Positions 1 to 9,283 of a DNA stretch of 64,000 nt are shown one piece after another (the stretch's first letter is position 1; every line of letters begins with the position of its first letter). The notes under the pieces are model-generated. The model did not search any database. It was given only the letters and a program-made list of their open reading frames with translations, and was not told the DNA's origin. Both the position numbers and the translations under genes were made by a program. The DNA lies in NCBI RefSeq assembly GCF_002532075.1, contig NZ_LYXE01000009.1, positions 1 through 64,000 of the forward strand. The letters are read 5' to 3'. The stretch is from Candidatus Chloroploca asiatica. Its GTDB lineage: Bacteria > Chloroflexota > Chloroflexia > Chloroflexales > Chloroflexaceae.

Positions 1-3000
1 ATCCTGCCCGATACCGTGGTCAAGTTTGCGCAACACTCCGGCCTCTGGGTGGACGGCAGCTTGCGCGCCGAGGGCACCGCCGGGGCGCCGATCTTCTTCA
101 CCGACTGGCGTGATGATACCGTTGGCGGGGATGCCAACAATGATGAAGGAGCGACGGTACCTGCCAGCGGTTGGTGGCGGGGCCTGTATGTGCGGAATGC
201 GGGTGACGCAACCCTGACCCATGTCACCATCGCCTATGGCGGTTACTGGGATAGTATGGGTATGCTCAAAACCGGTACCGGTGACCTCACCCTCCAGCAC
301 AGCACCATTCGCGCTACGGGTGGCGATGGCCTGCGCTTGAATGGCAGCACCGGGGCACATACGCTAGTGCGCAATCAGTTGACGAACAATGCGACGGGTA
401 TCCTGGTGCAGAACCAGGCCGAGACGCTGGTGGTCAGCAATCATCTGATCGAGGGCAATACCAATTTCGGCGTGCGCAATGTCAGTTCGGCTGACGTGGA
501 TGCGCGCAGTACCTGGTGGGGCGATGCCGCTGGCCCGCGTCACGCGAGCAATCCCGACGGCCTGGGCGATACCGTGAGCGATGGCGTCCTCTTTACGCCG
601 TGGCGCACGACGCCGAGCAGTGGGCAAATCCTCGCCCCACGGCGCGATGGCACCCTCGTCGCCGGAGACTGGCTGCGCTTTAGTGGTTCCACCGTGGATG
701 ATGCACAGGCCACCTATCGCTGGACCTTTGGCGATGGCCGCAGCTTTGCGACCCGCACCCCGGGGTTGATCGCCTTCCCCAATCCGGGGGTAATCACCGT
801 CACCTATACCGCGACCAGCGACGGCAGCGACGACCCGTATCCGGATCTGCAGACCTTTACGGTGGTGCCAGATACGGGCAACCTGCCCGACCTGGTGCTC
901 ACCCAGGTGACGGTGCCAATCACCCTCGCTGTCGGCCAGCCAGCCAGCCTGAGCTACCGCGTCCAGAATACCGGTCAGGGTGCCGCTGGCCCCACCTGGC
1001 AAGACGCGGTCTATCTCTCGACCGACGCCCAGCTTGACCGCACCGATCAACTGCTCGGTTCCGTCGCCAGCAATCGCACCCTCGCCCCTGGAGAAAGCTA
1101 CGAGCAGACGCTGCTCGTGACGCTGCCCACCCTGGAGGAGGGCAGCTACAACCTGATCGTTGTCATCAATGACACCTGGCAGGTGTTGGAACTGCGGCGG
1201 CTCAACAACGAGCAAGCCACCCTGATTACCGCCCAGGTTCCCGCGCTGCAAGCGGGGGTGGATCAGGCGGGAACCTATCCGACCGGACGGGTCGAACACT
1301 TCTATCGCCTGAACGCCACGGGTGACGGGCAGCATCTCGTGCTTGATGCGAGCCGGGTGCCCACGACCCTGGAGGTCTTGCTCCGCTTTGGGGCGTTGCC
1401 AACGCGAGGCACGTATGATGAGCGCATCAGTGGCGGCGAGCGGCTTGTGGTACCGGCCGCCACCGCGGGCCAGTGGTACCTGCTGATCGCGGGCAACGCG
1501 ACCACCGATGGCAGCTACACGATCCAGTATGACCTCACCGCGCTCGCCCTGACCGGCAGTGCCCCGGCGCGCCAAGGCACCCAAGCCGACCTCGAACTCG
1601 CCCTCACCGGGGCGGGCTTCCTGAGCCCGCTGGAGATCGCGCTCGTCGGGTCGACCGGCACGGTCTATGAGGCGCAGGACGTTGACGTGGACAGCTCCAC
1701 CGCCGCACGGGCGACCTTCCCGGCGGGCACCGTGCCAGCGGGCGTCTATGGCGTCCGGGTAACGCACCACGCACAGACGGCCACGCTGCCGACGGCCGTC
1801 ACCCTCATTGAAGGTGGCACCGCCAAACTCGACCTCGACCTCATCCTACCTGCCCGGTTTGGCTATCATCAGTTAGCCACGGTCTTTGTCGAATACACGA
1901 ATAGCGGCGACGCCCCGATGCCCGCGCCACTGCTGCTGGTCACCGCGACCCAGAACGGGCAACCGGGGGCGATCATCACGCTCGACCAGCACCGACTCAG
2001 TGACGGCTTCTGGACCTCGGCGATGCCCCAGGGCTTCGCCAACGACGTGCAATTCCTGGCCGCGGGCGAAACCCCGGGGGTCTTGCAACCGGGCGAAACC
2101 CGGCGCGTCCCGATCTACTATGCGGGCTGGCAAAAGCCCTGGGACTTCCGCTATCCCCCCTTCGACTGGGAAGTGAAGGTACTCGACGCCAACGACCCCA
2201 CCCCGGTGGATTGGGCCGCCCTGAAGGACGGCATGCGGCCTGACTATGTGCAACCCGATGCCTGGGACGTGCTGTGGGCGAACTACACCACGCTGGCCGG
2301 CGACACCTGGGGCGACTACGTCATGATGTTGAGTCAGAACGCGCAGTACCTGGCGCGGCTGGGGCAACGGGTTGACGACATCACCACCCTGCAAGCCTTC
2401 AGTTTCCGTCAGGCTGATGGACTAAGCCCCCTCAGCGTCCTGGCAAGAGGAGTCGATGCCGCCGTTGGCGCGCCGGGGCTGCCACTGGTCTTTGAGCGGA
2501 CATACTTGCAGCAGATCTCGCGTCGGTTTGAGCAGGGCACCCTTGGCTACGGATGGAGTCACAACTGGCAGTACCGGATGACGAGCGATGCCGAGGGCAA
2601 TGTCATCATTACAGCCCCCTCGGGCACCCCACGGCTCTTCCAGCCCGACAGCCGCTACAGCGGGCGCTACCTTGCGCAGCCAGGAGATCGGGGGAGTCTC
2701 CGTGCAGTTGACGGCGGTTTCCGCTTGACCGAAGCGGATGGCCTGATCCAGTTTTACCGGGACGGGAAACTGCAATACCTGGAGGATCGGAACGGCAACC
2801 GCATCACGGTCACGTATGCGGGTGAGCAGATGACGGTCTTGAGCCATTCGGCGGGTGGACGGTTGAACTTGACCTACCACGCATCTGGGCAACTTGCGGC
2901 GATCACCGACCAGGATGGGCGCACGACCACCTATGCATACAGTGGCCCGTATCTCACCACGCTGACGACCTATGATGACCGGGTCATTACCTTCACGTAC

Positions 3001-6000
3001 GAAACCTCGGGGGCAGCGCAGCATGCGCTGAGCAGCATTGAGCAACCGGATGGCGTCACACGGCACTTCACCTATGATACGCAGGGGCGGCTTGCCAGCA
3101 GCTATCGTGATGCGCAGCAAGAGCAATTCAGTTTCACCTATGCTGGTGGGCGCGTCAGCATGACGGACGCCTTGAATCAGACGAGTCGCTTCTTCTTCGA
3201 CTTCTGGGGACGTGTTGCCAAGACGGAAAACGCGCTGGGCGAAACAACCCTCCTGGCCTTCAATGAAATCGGCCAAGTGGTAAGCGTCACCGACGCGGCG
3301 GGCGTCAGCAGCAGCTTCAATTACGACCGCAACGGCAACCTGACCGCAACCACGGATGCCCTCAGGCGGACGACGCGCTTTGCTTACGAGCGTACCTTTA
3401 ACCGACTGGCGAGCGTCACGGACGCAGCGGGTAACCAGACGGCCTACGGCTACGATGCCCGTGGCAACCTCACCGCGATGACCTACGCTGACGCGAGCCG
3501 CGAAACATGGAGTTATGACAACCAGGGCAACCCCTTGACCTGGCAGAATCGTCGTGGCAATACCATCGCGTACACCTACGATGCCGCAGGCCGGAATACG
3601 CAGAAGACCTACGCCGATACGAGTACGGTCACGTATCGCTATGATCAGCGTGGCAACCTGATCGAGACCGTTGATGCCGCAGGGACAACAACCTACAGCT
3701 ACAATGAGCATGACTATCTGACCCGGATCGACTACCCCCACGACCGCTGGCTCAGCTTTACGTACGACGCGATGGGCCGACGGGCTACCAGCACCGACCA
3801 GCTCGGTTACGTGCTGAGCTACACCTACGACACGGCGGGGCGCCTCAGCCGAGTAGCTGATGCGACGGACGATCTGGTCACCTACAGCTACGATACGCTT
3901 GGTCGTCTGGCGCAGAAGACCATGGGCAACGGCGTCGTCAGCACCTACACCTACGATGCCGTTGGACGGCTCCAGAGTCTGGTCAATACGAAGCCAGACG
4001 CGAGCGAACTTTCGCGCTTTGTCTACACCTACGACCGGCGCGGGCGGCGGGTCACGATGGCGACCCATTATGGGCAGTGGAGCTACACGTATGATGATGC
4101 GGGCCAACTCTTGCGTGCGACGCTGACCTCGACCGACCCAGCGATTGCCAACCAGGATCTGCGCTACGAGTACGACGCGGTCGGCAACCGGGTACGCACC
4201 ACGATCAACGGGGTGGAAGAAGCGTACGTGGCCAACAACCTGAACCAGTACATCACCGTTGGCGACCAGACCTACACGTATGACCTCGACGGCAACCTGA
4301 TCCGCGAAGAAGGCCCTGGTGGCGTCACGGTCTACACCTACAACGACGAAAACCGACTGGTGGGGGTAGCCCGTGGCGGCGATACCTGGACCTACACCTA
4401 TGACGCCTTTGGCAACCGGGTCGACGCAGACGAGAACGGAGCCGTGACCCACTTCATGCTTGACCCGATCGGCATGGGCAATCTCGTGGGGGTCTACGCC
4501 GCGAACGGCGACCAACTGGCGCGCTATGTCCACAGTGACGGCCTCATCCAGCACTGGTCGGCCACCGACGGAGCGAGCTACTACACGTCTGACCCGCTAG
4601 GCAATGTCAGCGAGATGACCGGGGCAGCCGGGGTCGTGCAGAACGCCTACGCCTACCGGCCCTTTGGCGAAACGATACTGCGCACCGCGACCATCGCCAA
4701 CCCATTTGAATTTATGGGAGCCTTCGGGGTGATGGCCGACACGCATGGCTTAACGGCCGTGCGCATACGTCAATATGACCCGGCGCTGGGACGCTTCACC
4801 GCGATGGATCCGCTCGGCATCATGGCGGGCGATCCTAATCTGTATGCCTATGTCGCCAATGCGCCGGTTGACGCCTTTGATCCAACCGGTCTTCGCCGCA
4901 TCTGCGGTGTGGTACAAGGGAGCTTGAACGTCGCTGGCAGCTTTGGCAAGATGGGCGCAGGCGCCACGCTGATTATGAAATCGGGCGGCCTCGCTGGATG
5001 GGCCGGCCTCGGCTTGCTTGGCTCGGGCATTTACGATCTGGGACGTGGCGTGATGCAAACCAGCTACCATGTCGGAATGGGCATTGGGGAGCGAGTCTTC
5101 ACCTTATCGGAAGAAGTTCGGATGGCGGATGATGCGATCAGCAATGCGCTAGAGAAAGGCCTGCCCGGAGCCATCGTGACAATTGCAGGAGGGGAGAGCG
5201 TCTCTGGTGGCGTCGACAAAGCGGCTGACGTCGGCGCGATGATCATCAGCCCGACCAGCGTTGGTCTTGGCGATATTGCGTTAACTGGTGCCCAATGGAT
5301 CGCACCAGAGTTCTGTGCGCCCAACCGCGACCCGATTCCGCCACCCAACCCACCGGCGGGCAGTGGCACCAGTGGGGCCGGCGGCTCGGCGGGTTCGCAA
5401 GACCCCAACGAGAAGATCAGTGTCGCGGGCTTTGGAACGGGCAACTTCGTCCGCGCCGATACGCTCGTGACCTACCGCATCGACTTCGAGAACTATCCTG
5501 AGGCCACCGCCCCGGCCCAGGTCGTCACCATTCGTGACCCGCTCTCGACTGACCTGGACTGGAGCACCCTCGAACTGACCGAGCTCGGCTTTGGCGAGGT
5601 CATGCTTCAGGTGCCCCCCGGACGCCAGGAGTTCCAGACCGTCGTTGACTACACCTATACCGACGACGAGTACGACTTTACGCTTGAGGTGCATATCGAC
5701 GCCTGGCTCGAAGACGGCCAACTGAACGTCAACTTCACCTCTATTGACCCCGTGACCAACCTACCGCCGACGGTCGACAAGGGCTTCCTGCCCCCCGAGA
5801 CCGACCCGGAGACCGGACGCGGGCGCGGCTTTGTCGCCTACACCATTCGTCCGCAACCCGGCTTGCCGAGCGGGACGGCGATCCGCAACATCGCAACGAT
5901 CCAGTTCGACTTCAGCCTGGAGATTGATACCAACCAGGTTGACCCAATGGATAAGAGCAAAGGCACCGACCCGACCAAGGAAGCCCTGGTCACCTTCGAC

Positions 6001-6339
6001 CGCCTGGCGCCAACCAGCAGCGTCACCGCGCTGCCCGCCGTCACCTCGACCACCCCGTTCACCGTCACCTGGCAGGGGGCCGACGACGCGAACGGCTCGG
6101 GCGTGGGCACGTACGATGTCTATGTACAAGAGAACAGCGGGGCCTGGACACCCTGGTTGACGAACACGCCCGCCACGGCCGCGGCGTTCAATGGACAAAA
6201 CGGCCAGACCTACAACTTCTACGTGGTCGCGACCGACAACGTCGGCCACCGCGAAAACAAGCCCGCCCAGGCCGAGGCGAGCACCACCGTCGCAGTGCAG
6301 AGTCGCTACATGGTCTATTTACCGCTGACTGTTCGATAA
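1..6339 (+). CDS. RHS/YD-repeat surface protein, 5'-truncated
   Basis: The reading frame is open from the first base (the five codons before a GTG at 16 read ILPDT), so the gene starts outside the window; 2107 residues are seen from that GTG. Domains in order: a right-handed beta-helix-like region (to about 190), a PKD-like domain (about 215-285), a CARDB-like domain (about 290-395), further Ig/PPC-like segments, a DUF6531-like RHS entry region (about 800), then some 600 residues of YD repeats (YDxxGN, YTYDAxGR) closing with the RHS core GDPNLYAYVANAPVDAFDPTG (about 1605-1625). After the core comes a glycine-rich hydrophobic stretch, a region starting at DPNEKI (about 1795), an Ig-like domain (about 1995 on) and the C-terminal tail YLPLTVR. 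RHS proteins form secreted shells and often carry a toxin after the core; no toxin domain is recognisable here, so an adhesin or surface role is inferred. It is probably monocistronic, as a 28-bp hairpin follows. Confidence 0.88.
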   Translation: MLPDTVVKFAQHSGLWVDGSLRAEGTAGAPIFFTDWRDDTVGGDANNDEGATVPASGWWRGLYVRNAGDATLTHVTIAYGGYWDSMGMLKTGTGDLTLQHSTIRATGGDGLRLNGSTGAHTLVRNQLTNNATGILVQNQAETLVVSNHLIEGNTNFGVRNVSSADVDARSTWWGDAAGPRHASNPDGLGDTVSDGVLFTPWRTTPSSGQILAPRRDGTLVAGDWLRFSGSTVDDAQATYRWTFGDGRSFATRTPGLIAFPNPGVITVTYTATSDGSDDPYPDLQTFTVVPDTGNLPDLVLTQVTVPITLAVGQPASLSYRVQNTGQGAAGPTWQDAVYLSTDAQLDRTDQLLGSVASNRTLAPGESYEQTLLVTLPTLEEGSYNLIVVINDTWQVLELRRLNNEQATLITAQVPALQAGVDQAGTYPTGRVEHFYRLNATGDGQHLVLDASRVPTTLEVLLRFGALPTRGTYDERISGGERLVVPAATAGQWYLLIAGNATTDGSYTIQYDLTALALTGSAPARQGTQADLELALTGAGFLSPLEIALVGSTGTVYEAQDVDVDSSTAARATFPAGTVPAGVYGVRVTHHAQTATLPTAVTLIEGGTAKLDLDLILPARFGYHQLATVFVEYTNSGDAPMPAPLLLVTATQNGQPGAIITLDQHRLSDGFWTSAMPQGFANDVQFLAAGETPGVLQPGETRRVPIYYAGWQKPWDFRYPPFDWEVKVLDANDPTPVDWAALKDGMRPDYVQPDAWDVLWANYTTLAGDTWGDYVMMLSQNAQYLARLGQRVDDITTLQAFSFRQADGLSPLSVLARGVDAAVGAPGLPLVFERTYLQQISRRFEQGTLGYGWSHNWQYRMTSDAEGNVIITAPSGTPRLFQPDSRYSGRYLAQPGDRGSLRAVDGGFRLTEADGLIQFYRDGKLQYLEDRNGNRITVTYAGEQMTVLSHSAGGRLNLTYHASGQLAAITDQDGRTTTYAYSGPYLTTLTTYDDRVITFTYETSGAAQHALSSIEQPDGVTRHFTYDTQGRLASSYRDAQQEQFSFTYAGGRVSMTDALNQTSRFFFDFWGRVAKTENALGETTLLAFNEIGQVVSVTDAAGVSSSFNYDRNGNLTATTDALRRTTRFAYERTFNRLASVTDAAGNQTAYGYDARGNLTAMTYADASRETWSYDNQGNPLTWQNRRGNTIAYTYDAAGRNTQKTYADTSTVTYRYDQRGNLIETVDAAGTTTYSYNEHDYLTRIDYPHDRWLSFTYDAMGRRATSTDQLGYVLSYTYDTAGRLSRVADATDDLVTYSYDTLGRLAQKTMGNGVVSTYTYDAVGRLQSLVNTKPDASELSRFVYTYDRRGRRVTMATHYGQWSYTYDDAGQLLRATLTSTDPAIANQDLRYEYDAVGNRVRTTINGVEEAYVANNLNQYITVGDQTYTYDLDGNLIREEGPGGVTVYTYNDENRLVGVARGGDTWTYTYDAFGNRVDADENGAVTHFMLDPIGMGNLVGVYAANGDQLARYVHSDGLIQHWSATDGASYYTSDPLGNVSEMTGAAGVVQNAYAYRPFGETILRTATIANPFEFMGAFGVMADTHGLTAVRIRQYDPALGRFTAMDPLGIMAGDPNLYAYVANAPVDAFDPTGLRRICGVVQGSLNVAGSFGKMGAGATLIMKSGGLAGWAGLGLLGSGIYDLGRGVMQTSYHVGMGIGERVFTLSEEVRMADDAISNALEKGLPGAIVTIAGGESVSGGVDKAADVGAMIISPTSVGLGDIALTGAQWIAPEFCAPNRDPIPPPNPPAGSGTSGAGGSAGSQDPNEKISVAGFGTGNFVRADTLVTYRIDFENYPEATAPAQVVTIRDPLSTDLDWSTLELTELGFGEVMLQVPPGRQEFQTVVDYTYTDDEYDFTLEVHIDAWLEDGQLNVNFTSIDPVTNLPPTVDKGFLPPETDPETGRGRGFVAYTIRPQPGLPSGTAIRNIATIQFDFSLEIDTNQVDPMDKSKGTDPTKEALVTFDRLAPTSSVTALPAVTSTTPFTVTWQGADDANGSGVGTYDVYVQENSGAWTPWLTNTPATAAAFNGQNGQTYNFYVVATDNVGHRENKPAQAEASTTVAVQSRYMVYLPLTVR

Positions 6340-6350
6340 AGGGAAAGAAA

Positions 6351-6409
6351 CTTGCTTGGTGTGACCAACGAGGCCAGCATAGCTGGCCTCGTTGGTCACA
6401 CCAAGCAAG
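6351..6409 (+). terminator. 28-bp perfect hairpin after RHS gene
   Basis: Two 28-nt arms (6351-6378 and 6382-6409) are exact reverse complements around the 3-nt loop ATA; the apex reads CCAGC-ATA-GCTGG. It starts 12 bases after the RHS stop codon and ends just before the GGAGGT of the next gene. No U-tract follows, so terminator function is inferred from position and stability. Confidence 0.6.
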
Positions 6410-6425
6410 AATTTGGAGGTCGATT

Positions 6426-9224
6426 GTGAAGCGTTTGATCCTCACCTTATGTATGGTAAGTGCCATGTTGCTGCAGGGCACGACCAGTCTCCAGGCCGTT
6501 CAAAGTCAGGAAGATACGGCCCATCTGAACCAGATGAACCAACTACCCCAGCTTGATCCCACCTTTGCCCCCCGTTTCGAGGTGGAGGGAACGGTCGAGG
6601 CGGTGGTGGTACAACCAGATCAAAAGATCATTCTTGCCGGCTCGTTTCAGACGGTGAATGGCGAAGCACGGCAGGGTCTCGCGCGCCTGAACCCTGACGG
6701 GACGCTCGATCAGTCGTTTCGGCTGACAACCCCATTAATTATGGGCACCCCACTGTTTCGCACGCTCGCCCTGCTGGCTGACGGCACACTGCTTGTGGGT
6801 GGCACCTTCAATATCTTGGGCAACGATAACCAGTTTCGGCATCATCTGGTACGCCTTGAGACCGATGGACGAGTTGATGAGAGCTTTACAGCCCAAGTGA
6901 ATGGTCCGCTTTATAGCATGCTTCTGCAACCAGACGGCAAGCTTGTGGTTGGCGGCGAATTCACGCAAGTAGCGGGAGAGGATCGACAGAATCTTGCCCG
7001 TCTCAATGCTGATGGCAGTCTCGATCCAAGTTTTGAGATCGGGGAAGGGACTGATGGTTCAGTGCATGCCCTGGCTCAGCAGGCCGATGGCAAAATCCTG
7101 ATGGGAGGTATGTTCAGGAACTTCAACGGGGCAGCAGCCTCACGCATTGCCCGCCTGGAGAACGATGGAACGCGGGACGCAACCTTTGCCGTCAATGCAA
7201 ACGATACTGTCTATGCGATCGCCGTGCAGCCCAATGGCAAGATCGTCTTTGGTGGGGCCTTCAATGCGGTCAATGACGTCACCCGCTTTGCGCTGGCGCG
7301 GGTGCAACCTGACGGAACGCTGGACGACCTGAACCCGGGGATGTTCTACGAGGTCAAGAGCATTCTCGCCCTTGCCGACAACTCACTTATACTCGGGGGT
7401 TGGTTCTCAAGCATTATCTTTGGGGGCAGGCCGCTCTATCATGATGCGCGCATCGCTCGGATCAATAACGACGGAAGCCTTTCCGAGGTCGTTACCTTCG
7501 ATGGGCAACCAACAGAGGTTCTCGCCCTAGCCCAACGTCCTGATGGAAACATCGTTGCCGGCGGACTCTTTCGCAACCTGGTCAAGTTTGAAAAGTTTGG
7601 CGATGACCCTAGCCCTATCACCTATCGCCATAGTCTAGCCCTTTTTTCACCTACGTTACAGATGGACTGGAATTTTGAGGCTATCGTTGCCAAAGCTGGG
7701 CAGGTACAAAGCATTGTGCCCCTGGCAAACGGTGGGTCACTCGTCGTCGGGGCGTTTAGCCTAGTCAATGGAATACCCCAATTAGCCGCCGCCAGAGTGA
7801 GTGCCGAGGGAGAACTTGACACCACCTTCGTGCCGCCTTTCCGCCGCAGCAGCAACCAGGTCTCCTCGGCAATCGCCCTGGCTGACGGGAGCTATCTGCT
7901 TGGCGGTAATTTTACCGATAATTATACCGATCAGAATTTAGTTGGTCAGACGCTAGTTCTGGTGGATCAACGAGGTGCGCTGTTACCCTTCCCCAGATAT
8001 GGCCTACCGTTTCCGACGCTCTTCCTTGATACAAATGGACGGATCCTCGTCGGGGGTTGGGGCGGGCTCTTCCGCCTGCTCGCAGATGGGACGCTTGATG
8101 ACTCGTTCGCAACTGACAGCGCACCAGGCAGTGGAACTGAGCCCGATGGCATGCCAGGGCGCATCAATGCGCTGCTCGAGTTGTCGAATGGTCAGTTGCT
8201 GATTGCCGGCAAGTTTAGCAGCTTTGCGGGCGAAGCACGGAGTACGATTGTCCGGCTCAACGCCGATGGCACCCTTGACCCCACCTTTGTCCCACCGATC
8301 TTTGAAACCCTCAATCCGCGGTTTTCGCCGCCAGAAGCCTATGCCCTGGCCCTTCAGGGAGCGCAAGTGCTGGTGGGGAGCAATGCGTTTGTGCGCTCAG
8401 GCGAAGACAACCTGCGCAGCCTCGTGCGGCTAGGTACGGATGGGGCGCTCGATCCAACCTTTGGCAATCCCTTTGGCAACGCTGGAGGTGCGGTGCGAGC
8501 CTTGCACACCCTGAGTGATGACTCAATCATGGTTGGCGGCACGCTTCAGATTGCAACACCCACGCAGATCTACAATCATCTCTTCCAGTTGCAACCCAAC
8601 GGTCAACGCAACCCGGCCTTTGGCGTCGGTGTCACCAACTCCTCTGGCTTTGGAACAGGGATCTATGATCTTGCACTGACCAGTGATAACCGTCTGCTTG
8701 TCGGCGGGATGTTTCCTGAAATTGAAGGCTTGCCGCGCCTATCGCTCGGGGGCTACATCTTCCAGGAAAGCGCCGCAACAACGCTTGAGCCAGAGCGTGA
8801 AGCAACCCTGACGATCCCTGACAAGGGCATGACCTATTTCTTCCCGTCGGGTACGTTTACCGAGACGGTGACCTTCACCCACACGCCACTGCCCGCAACA
8901 AATCTTCCCGCCACCGGAGGGCTGCGCGGCAGTGGCTATGCCTTCATGCTCACTGCTGTTGCCACGAGCAGTAGCATGCCAACGCAACCCGCCCCCGGAC
9001 AAGCCTTTACACTGACGATAGAGCCGCTGGAAGTGGGGGCGCTGATTCCAGCGACCTGCGGCTTATGGCGCTGGGATGAGGCGAGGAGTACCTGGACCCA
9101 GGATGGCATCACGAGCAGCGTCAGCGAGGATGGCACCCGACTCACCGCAACCATCAGCCACCTCTCGCTCTTTGCCGTGCTCGGCGAGAGCCATCAGGTC
9201 TATCTACCGTTTGTCCAACGGTAA
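6426..9224 (+). CDS. secreted delta-60 repeat protein
   Basis: 932 residues from a GTG start with GGAGGT at 6415-6420. A signal peptide is visible (MKRLILTLCMVSAMLLQG, cleavage probably after QA near residue 25). The body is built from about a dozen repeats of roughly 50-60 residues with the signature DGxLDxxF followed by VxxLALQxDGKILVGG-like strands, characteristic of delta-60 repeat proteins, which are predicted beta-propeller or solenoid folds. A C-terminal beta-sandwich-like region (about 790-915) precedes the terminal tail VYLPFVQR. The protein is exported; its binding partner is unknown. It shares the C-terminal tail with the upstream RHS protein and with two other secreted proteins of this window. 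It lies between its own hairpin-flanked ends and is probably monocistronic. Confidence 0.85.
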   Translation: MKRLILTLCMVSAMLLQGTTSLQAVQSQEDTAHLNQMNQLPQLDPTFAPRFEVEGTVEAVVVQPDQKIILAGSFQTVNGEARQGLARLNPDGTLDQSFRLTTPLIMGTPLFRTLALLADGTLLVGGTFNILGNDNQFRHHLVRLETDGRVDESFTAQVNGPLYSMLLQPDGKLVVGGEFTQVAGEDRQNLARLNADGSLDPSFEIGEGTDGSVHALAQQADGKILMGGMFRNFNGAAASRIARLENDGTRDATFAVNANDTVYAIAVQPNGKIVFGGAFNAVNDVTRFALARVQPDGTLDDLNPGMFYEVKSILALADNSLILGGWFSSIIFGGRPLYHDARIARINNDGSLSEVVTFDGQPTEVLALAQRPDGNIVAGGLFRNLVKFEKFGDDPSPITYRHSLALFSPTLQMDWNFEAIVAKAGQVQSIVPLANGGSLVVGAFSLVNGIPQLAAARVSAEGELDTTFVPPFRRSSNQVSSAIALADGSYLLGGNFTDNYTDQNLVGQTLVLVDQRGALLPFPRYGLPFPTLFLDTNGRILVGGWGGLFRLLADGTLDDSFATDSAPGSGTEPDGMPGRINALLELSNGQLLIAGKFSSFAGEARSTIVRLNADGTLDPTFVPPIFETLNPRFSPPEAYALALQGAQVLVGSNAFVRSGEDNLRSLVRLGTDGALDPTFGNPFGNAGGAVRALHTLSDDSIMVGGTLQIATPTQIYNHLFQLQPNGQRNPAFGVGVTNSSGFGTGIYDLALTSDNRLLVGGMFPEIEGLPRLSLGGYIFQESAATTLEPEREATLTIPDKGMTYFFPSGTFTETVTFTHTPLPATNLPATGGLRGSGYAFMLTAVATSSSMPTQPAPGQAFTLTIEPLEVGALIPATCGLWRWDEARSTWTQDGITSSVSEDGTRLTATISHLSLFAVLGESHQVYLPFVQR

Positions 9225-9242
9225 GAGTGACAATCTCGCCAT

Positions 9243-9274
9243 AAAAAAAGACCAGCATATGCTGGTCTTTTTTT
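9243..9274. terminator. bidirectional intrinsic terminator
   Basis: A perfect 32-nt palindrome: seven A, GACCAGCAT, its complement and seven T. It sits between the convergent stops at 9224 and 9284 and gives a stem with a U-tract on both strands. This is the only classical U-tract terminator noticed in the window. Confidence 0.9.
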
Positions 9275-9283
9275 GTAATTAAA

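Noticed and set aside
364..1770. 468-codon minus-strand frame
   Set aside because: Shadow of the PKD/CARDB part of the RHS protein; no ribosome binding site and no recognisable domain.
2422..4554. 710-codon open frame on the minus strand inside the RHS gene
   Set aside because: Antisense shadow of YD-repeat DNA: composition driven by the repeats, no family motif, while the plus strand has clear RHS signatures.
6313..6339. LPLTV considered as an LPXTG sortase signal
   Set aside because: The motif is at the very C-terminus with no following hydrophobic helix and positive tail, and other members read LPFVQ, LPMVI and LPVTL.
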